Below are positions 1 to 4,800 of a stretch of 6,811 bases of DNA, one piece after another (position 1 is the first letter of the stretch; each line of letters begins with the position of its first letter). Location: the NCBI GenBank assembly GCA_023260815.1, contig JALQUE010000012.1, forward strand, positions 1 through 6,811. Reading direction: 5' to 3'. Both the position numbers and the translations under genes were made by a program. The notes below the pieces were generated by a model. That model had not been told where the DNA came from, made no database searches, and worked only from the letters and a program-made list of their open reading frames with translations. Origin of the DNA: Roseovarius sp. Lineage in GTDB: Bacteria; Pseudomonadota; Alphaproteobacteria; Rhodobacterales; Rhodobacteraceae.

Positions 1-116
1 CCGTCCAACTCATTGGGAACGCCTTGAAATCCTACCTTGACCGCATCAGGCTGCGCGCCAGCAATCCGCACCGGAAGGCCGCCACTACAAGCCAGGATCG
101 CCAGACGACCCGCCAT
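1..116 (-). CDS. lpxI: LpxI, UDP-2,3-diacylglucosamine pyrophosphatase, N-terminal fragment
   Basis: An open frame starts at the ATG at 116-114 and runs off the window edge, giving 38 complete codons. The product begins MAGRLAILACSGGLPVRIA, the short beta-strand plus glycine-containing loop typical of the LpxI (DUF1009) N-terminus. LpxI hydrolyses UDP-2,3-diacylglucosamine to lipid X and UMP on the cytoplasmic side of the inner membrane, replacing LpxH in most alphaproteobacteria; that is family knowledge. The start lies 2 bases after the lpxA stop codon, and no strong Shine-Dalgarno is seen beyond the G-rich end of lpxA, so translation is probably coupled to lpxA. The identification rests on a short fragment plus its position directly after lpxA, where lpxI is expected, with lpxB usually next. 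The catalytic part lies outside the window. Confidence 0.82.
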   Translation of the reverse strand, partial: MAGRLAILACSGGLPVRIAGAQPDAVKVGFQGVPNELD

Positions 117-118
117 GA

Positions 119-922
119 TCAGCCCGCCCCCGGCGTCAGGAAAGACCGATCGCTGGCGCCCGTCACAAAGTCGACGATCTGGCGCACATAGGCGCTTTCG
201 GTTTCATCCCCAAGCCGCCGCGCCCGATCCTGAAACGCCCCCTCGCCCTGCGCCAGCATCTGAAACGCCGCCCGCAGCGCGGTGATGTCCGCACGAGGCA
301 CGCCCCGCCTTTTGAGGCCCACAAGGTTCAGACCATCCAGCTCGCCGCGCGGTGCCTGCACCAGACCGTAGGGGATCACGTCGTTGGTCACCATCGTGAC
401 CGCGCCGATGATCGCCCCCTGACCGATGCGCACGAACTGATGCACCCCCGACAGCCCGCCGATGATGACGTCATCCTCAAGCACGCAATGCCCGGCAAGC
501 GCCGCGTTGTTCACGATGATGACCCGGTTGCCCAGATGCACGTCATGCGCCACATGACACCCGGCCATAAACAGACCGTCATCGCCCACCCGCGTCTCAC
601 CGCCACCGCCTTCGGTGCCGGTATTCATCGTCACATGCTCGCGGATGCGGTTGCGCGCTCCGATCACCAAGCGCGTCCGCTCGCCTTTGAATTTAAGGTC
701 CTGCGGCACCTCACCTATGCAGGCGAAGGGAAAAATCACCGTATCCTCGCCGATGACGGTGTCACCGGCCACGACGACATGCGATTTCAGCACGACGCGA
801 TCGCCAAGCCGCACATCCGGCCCGACATGGCAAAACGGGCCGACATGGCAGCCTGTTCCCAAACGCGCGCCCTCTTCGACCAGCGCGGTCGGGTGGATGA
901 AGGTTTCCGCCATGTGCGGCAT
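119..922 (-). CDS. lpxA: LpxA, acyl-ACP:UDP-N-acetylglucosamine O-acyltransferase
   Basis: LpxA transfers a 3-hydroxyacyl chain from ACP to the 3-OH of UDP-GlcNAc, the first step of lipid A synthesis, in the cytoplasm as a homotrimer. From the ATG at 922 the protein has 267 residues (E. coli 262). Residues about 10-190 show left-handed beta-helix hexapeptide repeats (for example PTALVEEGARLG), followed by a helical C-terminal domain. It aligns with E. coli at an offset of one: catalytic His126 in CHVAHD, with His123, His145 and His161 also kept, Gln74-Asp75 and Lys77 in PQDLKF, and Asn199 with Arg205-Arg206 before the C-terminal helices. Two positions differ: Ala174 at the acyl-chain ruler site (Gly173 in E. 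coli) and Val201 in place of Glu200. The ATG at 922 is chosen because AGGAG at 935-931 lies 8 bases upstream; a GTG at 931 overlaps that site, and another ATG at 913 is possible. The start is 5 bases after the fabZ stop. Confidence 0.96.
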   Translation of the reverse strand: MPHMAETFIHPTALVEEGARLGTGCHVGPFCHVGPDVRLGDRVVLKSHVVVAGDTVIGEDTVIFPFACIGEVPQDLKFKGERTRLVIGARNRIREHVTMNTGTEGGGGETRVGDDGLFMAGCHVAHDVHLGNRVIIVNNAALAGHCVLEDDVIIGGLSGVHQFVRIGQGAIIGAVTMVTNDVIPYGLVQAPRGELDGLNLVGLKRRGVPRADITALRAAFQMLAQGEGAFQDRARRLGDETESAYVRQIVDFVTGASDRSFLTPGAG

Positions 923-927
923 CGGCG

Positions 928-1392
928 TCACTCCTTCGGCAAATCCATCATGGCGGTGAATTCGGCCTCGGCGGCCATCTCACCCTCGACCTCGGCAACA
1001 CCGCCGAATTTCCAGACCTTGCCGCCGGGTTTGCCGCGCAGCGTTGTCAGCTTCATCTCAAGAACATCGCCCGGCACGACCATGCGCCGAAATTTACAAT
1101 TGTCGATCGCCATGAAGTACACAAGCATGTTGCGGCCTTCCATACCCAAAGCGGTTCCAACCATCACGGCCGCAGTCTGGGCCATCGCCTCGACGATGGT
1201 GACACCCGGCATGATCGGTTTGCCCGGAAAATGCCCCTGGAAATGCGGCTCGTTCATCGTGACGTTCTTGATCCCGCGCGCCGTCTGATAGCCGTCGATA
1301 TCGACCACCTTGTCCACCAGAAGAAACGGATAGCGATGTGGGATAAGCTGCTGGATCAGATGGATATCCGCGGATTTCAGCGGCTCGGTCAT
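928..1392 (-). CDS. fabZ: FabZ, 3-hydroxyacyl-[acyl-carrier-protein] dehydratase
   Basis: FabZ dehydrates (3R)-hydroxyacyl-ACP to trans-2-enoyl-ACP in fatty acid elongation. It also draws on the hydroxyacyl-ACP that LpxA needs, so it helps balance phospholipid against lipid A. The product has 154 residues, close to E. coli (151), and is a single hot-dog fold. Visible are the N-terminal IPHRYPFLLVDKV segment (residues 17-29), the catalytic His54 in GHFPGKPIMPG and Glu68 in VEAMAQ, the usual His/Glu pair 14 residues apart. The start is the ATG at 1392-1390, preceded by AAGGA at 1404-1400 with a 7-base spacer. A longer frame from a TTG at 1434 would add 14 residues outside the family alignment and lacks support. 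The gene follows skp after 81 bases; its last two codons (Lys-Glu) form the ribosome binding site of lpxA. Confidence 0.97.
   Translation of the reverse strand: MTEPLKSADIHLIQQLIPHRYPFLLVDKVVDIDGYQTARGIKNVTMNEPHFQGHFPGKPIMPGVTIVEAMAQTAAVMVGTALGMEGRNMLVYFMAIDNCKFRRMVVPGDVLEMKLTTLRGKPGGKVWKFGGVAEVEGEMAAEAEFTAMMDLPKE
931..936 (-). promoter_or_regulatory. lpxA ribosome binding site inside the fabZ 3' end
   Basis: AAGGAG on the minus strand is formed by the final Lys and Glu codons of fabZ. It lies 8 bases before the ATG at 922 and 17 before the ATG at 913, so 922 is favoured. The GTG at 931 overlaps the site itself and can be excluded as the main start. Confidence 0.75.
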
Positions 1393-1399
1393 GATGTGT

Positions 1400-1404
1400 T
1401 CCTT
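1400..1404 (-). promoter_or_regulatory. fabZ ribosome binding site
   Basis: AAGGA on the minus strand sits 7 bases before the ATG at 1392. It fixes the 154-residue product and argues against the upstream TTG at 1434. Confidence 0.75.
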
Positions 1405-1473
1405 CGGTGTCAACGCCTGCCGTGTCCCTAGCAAGTCAATCCGTCATGGGCAAGCGGGCAGACTGCTGTCGGT

Positions 1474-2088
1474 TCAGTCGGCGCCGGGCGCTGTGTCTTG
1501 AGGCTGTGGTTCGCCGGGGGGCGCAGGCGCTCCGGGCATTGTGTCTCCGATGGTCGCATCCACCCTCGAAATGGCAAGCGCGGTGATATCCACCGCCTCG
1601 ACACTCAGCAGCGCGGCGCGACTGTCCAGGATAACAGCGGCCTCGGCATCACGCATGATCTCGATCAGGACCGGCTCGACCACCCGCATGAACGTCACCG
1701 GGGCCTGCGCCCGGCTGCGTTCAAGATCGCGCGCACGGCGTTCGCTGTCCTGCCGGATCTGTTGCACCTTCTGATCAAAGGCGTCGGCCATCGCGCGAAA
1801 CTCTTCCGGGCCGGTCTCGGCGCGCAATTCGGTCAGCGCCTGCTCTTCGGTCTCAAGCTGCTGTTCGAGGTCACGGTTCAGCGCGATCAGCGCGTCTCTC
1901 TCGGCCTGCAATTCATCGGTCATACGCTGACCCAGCCGGGTCTCGGCGAACAGCCGATCGGGATTTACCACCAGAACATCGCTCTGGACCACGCCGATGG
2001 ACTGCGCCGCACCTTGTGACGCCGTCAGACCCATGACACCCAGCCCGAGCAGAACCGCCAAAAACCGGAAGACCGCCAGACCCGTCAT
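1474..2088 (-). CDS. skp: OmpH/Skp-family periplasmic chaperone
   Basis: The product is 204 residues. Residues 1-28 look like a Sec signal peptide, with hydrophobic LAVLLGLGVMGL and a likely cut after GAA. The mature start (IGVVQSDVLVVNPDRLFAETRLG, about 31-53) resembles the first strand of the Skp trimerisation body, where E. coli reads 'IAIVNMGSLFQQV'. Residues about 55-128 are rich in Glu, Gln, Arg and Leu with heptad spacing, matching the tentacle coiled coils; about 130-180 return to the body. The role inferred from the family is a trimeric holdase carrying unfolded outer-membrane proteins to the BAM complex. Its place 8 bases after bamA supports this. Oddities are one lysine in the mature chain, about 34 acidic against 18 basic residues, and a Pro/Ala/Gly-rich tail (184-204) absent from the 161-residue E. 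coli protein. No good Shine-Dalgarno precedes the ATG, so coupling to bamA is likely. Confidence 0.88.
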   Translation of the reverse strand: MTGLAVFRFLAVLLGLGVMGLTASQGAAQSIGVVQSDVLVVNPDRLFAETRLGQRMTDELQAERDALIALNRDLEQQLETEEQALTELRAETGPEEFRAMADAFDQKVQQIRQDSERRARDLERSRAQAPVTFMRVVEPVLIEIMRDAEAAVILDSRAALLSVEAVDITALAISRVDATIGDTMPGAPAPPGEPQPQDTAPGAD

Positions 2089-2096
2089 CCGAAGGC

Positions 2097-4424
2097 TCAG
2101 AACTCCGTCTTGACGGTCAGGTCGAACGATTGCTCGATATCGCCCGGCTCTTTTTCAAGGGCCGTGGACCAGTTGAACCGCAGCGGTCCGAAAGGCGACG
2201 ACCAGAACAGCGACAGACCGACCACATGACGGGCCGCGAAATCTTCCGAGCGAACCGTGCGGGTCGCATTTTGTGTGTCGACGCCCCAGATACCGCCGAC
2301 ATCGTAGAACGCGCCGCCCGAGATGCCATACTCATCCGGCAAGCCCAAGGGGAACTCGGCCTCGAGCTTGGCCACGGCATAGTAATCGCCACCCAGATGC
2401 TCGGTGCCTTCGATCGGCCCCATGCCATTCGGCTCGAAGCCACGCATCACCTGCGTGTTGAAACGATCGACCGCACGGCTGCTCTTGCCCCCCAAGAAAT
2501 CAAGCGCGCCACCTTCCAGCGTTGCCCGAAGCGTCACTTCTTCGTTCAAAACGCGCGTCTGCGCGACGATCCTGGCGTTCGTGCGGATGAATTCCGTGTC
2601 GCCACCAAGCCCGGCATATTCCTGCCCGAAGGACAGCAACACACCCGAGTTGGGATCAAGCCCGCTGCGCCGCGTGTCATAGGTATAGCGGTAACCAATC
2701 CCGCTGGACCAAAGACCATCCTGCGCCACTTCCGACCTCAGGATGCCCGAGATACCCCGGTAATCCGACATCTCGTCATACCCGGCGTCATAATAGAGGG
2801 CCAACCGGCCATTTTCACTGACCGGGAAGGTCAGGCTGGGCCGGAACACCCCCGACACCGTGTTATAGAGACTGAAATCGCTGTCGGTTTCCAACAAGGC
2901 GAAATCCAGCCCGAACGCCACATTGCGGCCCAGGAAGGCAGGCTCGACAAAGCTGATGTTGTAGTTGGCATTGTTCTCTGCGGCACTGACCTGCGCCGTC
3001 AACTCCTGTCCGCGCCCCATGAAGTTGCGCTCGCTGAAACCGACGGTGATGCCAAGACCGTTATTCGTCGAATAGCTGCCGCCGAATGTCAGCGACCCGG
3101 TCGTGGTTTCCTCGACATTCACATCCACGATGACCTGATCGGGCCGCGAGCCTTCGCGGGCATCCACATCTGTATCCGAGAAGAACCGCAACGCGCGGAT
3201 ACGCTCGGCGGCTTCGCGGATCTGACGCGGGTTGAAAGGATCGCCCTCGACCACGTCGAACTGACGCCGGATCACGCGATCCAGAGTGGTTGTATTGCCC
3301 TCGATGTCGATGCGTTCGACAAACACCCGCGGGCCACGCACCAACGCGAATTCCACGTCCAGCGACAAATCGCGATCATTACGGGTGATCCGCGGCTCGA
3401 CCCGCATGAAATCCACACCCTGATCAATCGCCAGACGCTCCATCCGGGCAATGGCGTTTTCAATCAGCGTGGGCGAATACACCACGCCAGGCTTGATCTT
3501 GAGAATGGTCTGATAGGCATCCGGATCAACATCCGGCAGATCGCTGGTCGTGGTGATCTCGCCGAAATTGAACTGCTGGCCTTCTTGGATGTTGAAGGTC
3601 ACGAAATATGCATCGCGTTCGCGCGCCAGTTCGGCATTGGTTCCGGTCACCCGGAAATCGACATAGCCGCGCGACTGATAGAAATCCGTCAACGCCTGCT
3701 TGTCGAACTCGATCCGATCCTCGACGAACGTGTCGCGCTCGATCAGCGCGCGCAGCAATCCGGCCTGCTTGCTTTCGATCACCCGGCGCAGGCGGCGATC
3801 CGAAAACGCCTTGTTCCCGACAAAGCCGATGCGCTGCACCTCGATCTTGCCACCCTCGAAGATCTCGAACACCAGATCGACACGGTTGTCGCTGCGGCGG
3901 ATCACCTTGGGCGCCACACGCGCCGAAAGACGGCCATTCTGGGCATAGGCTTCGGTGATGGTTGCTGCGTCCCGCTCGGCCTGTGTCGGGCTAAAGACCT
4001 GGCGCACCCGGCTTTCGACAAAGCCCTCAAGGTCTTCGTCCTTCAGCTTGCGGTTTCCTTCAAAGGCGATGCGGCTGATGGTGGGAAATTCAACGACGCT
4101 GATATTCAGCTGATTGCCACGCGGCTCGATCGTCACGCTTTCGAAAAGACCGCTGGCAAGAATCTTCTGGTAGGCTTCATTCAGTTGGGCGGCCGACACT
4201 GTCTGGCCCCGCTCGATCCCCGCATAGCTCAGGATCGTTCCGGCCTCGACGCGCTGATTGCCCTCGATCGCGACGGTGCTGAACCGATAGCTTTGCGCTG
4301 TCGCTTCGCCCGCTGTGATCAAAACAGCCGATGTCAGTCCCGCAATGCAGAATGCCCGAAGGGCTGAAACGAACCTTGGCGACGTAACCCCGCAAACGGT
4401 GCGGTGGTGCTGCTCTATTTCCAT
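2097..4424 (-). CDS. bamA: BamA, outer-membrane protein assembly factor
   Basis: BamA is the Omp85-family core of the BAM complex, inserting beta-barrel proteins into the outer membrane. The 775-residue product (E. coli 810) has an N-terminal signal peptide with an unusually long leading region (about 1-22), a hydrophobic core (about 23-38) and a likely cut after ATA at 43. Five POTRA repeats follow, roughly 46-112, 113-193, 194-282, 284-362 and 365-440, recognisable by recurring FEGN/FVGN/IEGN turns. The C-terminal barrel spans about 441-775. The conserved loop-6 motif appears as MRGF at 660-663 (Arg661; VRGF in E. coli), and the chain ends in a terminal Phe (VKTEF), the expected beta-signal. 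The ATG at 4424 is the only ATG or GTG start that keeps the signal peptide; its Shine-Dalgarno is weak. A TTGACA-containing promoter candidate lies about 40-65 bases upstream. The stop is 8 bases before skp. Confidence 0.97.
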   Translation of the reverse strand: MEIEQHHRTVCGVTSPRFVSALRAFCIAGLTSAVLITAGEATAQSYRFSTVAIEGNQRVEAGTILSYAGIERGQTVSAAQLNEAYQKILASGLFESVTIEPRGNQLNISVVEFPTISRIAFEGNRKLKDEDLEGFVESRVRQVFSPTQAERDAATITEAYAQNGRLSARVAPKVIRRSDNRVDLVFEIFEGGKIEVQRIGFVGNKAFSDRRLRRVIESKQAGLLRALIERDTFVEDRIEFDKQALTDFYQSRGYVDFRVTGTNAELARERDAYFVTFNIQEGQQFNFGEITTTSDLPDVDPDAYQTILKIKPGVVYSPTLIENAIARMERLAIDQGVDFMRVEPRITRNDRDLSLDVEFALVRGPRVFVERIDIEGNTTTLDRVIRRQFDVVEGDPFNPRQIREAAERIRALRFFSDTDVDAREGSRPDQVIVDVNVEETTTGSLTFGGSYSTNNGLGITVGFSERNFMGRGQELTAQVSAAENNANYNISFVEPAFLGRNVAFGLDFALLETDSDFSLYNTVSGVFRPSLTFPVSENGRLALYYDAGYDEMSDYRGISGILRSEVAQDGLWSSGIGYRYTYDTRRSGLDPNSGVLLSFGQEYAGLGGDTEFIRTNARIVAQTRVLNEEVTLRATLEGGALDFLGGKSSRAVDRFNTQVMRGFEPNGMGPIEGTEHLGGDYYAVAKLEAEFPLGLPDEYGISGGAFYDVGGIWGVDTQNATRTVRSEDFAARHVVGLSLFWSSPFGPLRFNWSTALEKEPGDIEQSFDLTVKTEF

Positions 4425-4462
4425 GTCGTAATACCCAGTCCAACATCCCTGTTACAGATGTC

Positions 4463-4489
4463 AGTATCCGGTCTGGAAAGGCTTGTCAA
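4463..4489 (-). promoter_or_regulatory. Candidate sigma-70-type promoter upstream of bamA
   Basis: On the minus strand a perfect TTGACA lies at 4489-4484 and GATACT at 4468-4463 (four of six matches to TATAAT), separated by 15 bases, shorter than the ideal 17. Transcription would begin roughly 30 bases before the bamA ATG at 4424. It fits the larger gap here, after the small ORF and before the bamA-skp-fabZ-lpxA-lpxI block. The -10 element is imperfect and this is a reading by eye; bamA may also be read through from dxr-rseP. Confidence 0.4.
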
Positions 4490-4528
4490 AACTGCGCAAG
4501 CAAGTTTATCGGACAAAATTCGCACGCC

Positions 4529-4544
4529 GGCGCAAGCACGCGCC
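4529..4544 (-). terminator. GC hairpin after the small ORF, possible weak terminator
   Basis: A 5-bp GGCGC/GCGCC stem closes a 6-base loop, starting 7 bases past the small ORF stop codon. Four consecutive T residues (minus strand, 4518-4515) follow only after about 10 bases, which is too far for a textbook intrinsic terminator. It could stabilise a 3' end or slightly reduce read-through into bamA. Confidence 0.25.
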
Positions 4545-4551
4545 ACAGGCA

Positions 4552-4677
4552 TTACAACGAGCCGATGAACCCACCGGCCAGCAACGCAACCGCAATGGTT
4601 GTCAGATACAGAAGTCGATCCCAGTTCAGATCGACCAGCAGGCTCAGCCCGCGATATCCGCTCTTGATATGTTGCAT
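4552..4677 (-). CDS. Hypothetical 41-aa single-pass membrane protein
   Basis: This short frame runs from the ATG at 4677 to the TAA at 4554-4552, on the same strand as its neighbours, 113 bases after rseP and 127 before bamA. It encodes 41 residues starting MQHIKSGYRGLSLLV. Residues 1-20 are a polar, basic segment (Lys5, Arg9) containing a short LSLLVDLNWDR stretch, and residues 22-41 form one uninterrupted hydrophobic helix with small-residue spacing (ALLAGGFIGS), reaching the C-terminus. A short cytoplasmic N-terminus with the helix in the inner membrane is inferred. Codon use is CTG/GCG-rich like the neighbours. An in-frame TGA seven codons upstream leaves this as the only ATG, and GGGA lies 8 bases before it. 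I have the impression that related bacteria carry similar LNWDR small proteins but cannot verify it; function is unknown. It could still be a chance ORF. Confidence 0.62.
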   Translation of the reverse strand: MQHIKSGYRGLSLLVDLNWDRLLYLTTIAVALLAGGFIGSL

Positions 4678-4694
4678 CTCATTGGTCCCGCATA

Positions 4695-4800
4695 GTCACG
4701 CCACCGTTCAGTGACGCGCCAATATGGCGCGCAGCAGCGCGAAATCGCGGCATTTTCTGGGCAAGGGCCAAGACCGGCCTGCCCCCGCGATCAGGGGCAG
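4695..4800 (-). other. Hairpin-rich interval between rseP and the small ORF
   Basis: From the end of rseP to just before the small ORF the minus strand contains a chain of GC-rich inverted repeats. CTGCCCC/GGGGCAG at 4779-4800 is a 7-bp stem around an 8-base loop that includes the rseP stop codon. A hairpin at 4759-4784 pairs GGGCA+GGCC with GGCC+TGCCC around a 2-base bulge and 6-base loop. CGCG/CGCG at 4738-4749 has a 4-base loop. CGCGCC/GGCGCG at 4715-4731 has a 5-base loop. GTCAC/GTGAC at 4695-4715 has an 11-base loop. The first two share one arm (4780-4784), so they cannot form together. None is followed by a T tract, so I do not call a terminator. They may protect the rseP mRNA end, be processing sites, or act as an attenuator-like leader. 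Confidence 0.5.

Noticed and set aside
929..931. GTG as the lpxA start, giving a 270-residue protein
   Set aside because: It overlaps the AGGAG site and the fabZ stop; the ATG at 922 has ideal spacing.
440..1288. A 282-codon plus-strand frame across lpxA and fabZ
   Set aside because: It is antisense to two clear genes, its product is His/Arg-rich with no recognisable fold, and no ribosome binding site was found.
2130..4367. A 745-codon open frame on the plus strand, antisense to bamA
   Set aside because: It mirrors the GC-biased codon pattern of bamA. Its product is rich in His, Arg, Ile and Asp without domain order, signal or motif, while the opposite strand encodes an unmistakable BamA.
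4177..4446. An 89-codon minus-strand frame overlapping the start of bamA
   Set aside because: It is out of frame with the BamA signal peptide and first POTRA domain and has no independent features.
4415..4552. A 45-codon minus-strand frame whose ATG overlaps the small ORF stop (TAATG) and which ends inside bamA
   Set aside because: The overlap looks like coupling, but the product has no hydrophobic pattern or motif, the frame covers the bamA promoter candidate and runs out of frame into bamA, so chance is likelier.
4483..4695. A 70-codon plus-strand frame in the rseP-bamA interval
   Set aside because: It is antisense to the 41-aa membrane frame, basic and Gln-rich without a motif, and lacks a convincing start context; the minus-strand frame fits the neighbours far better.
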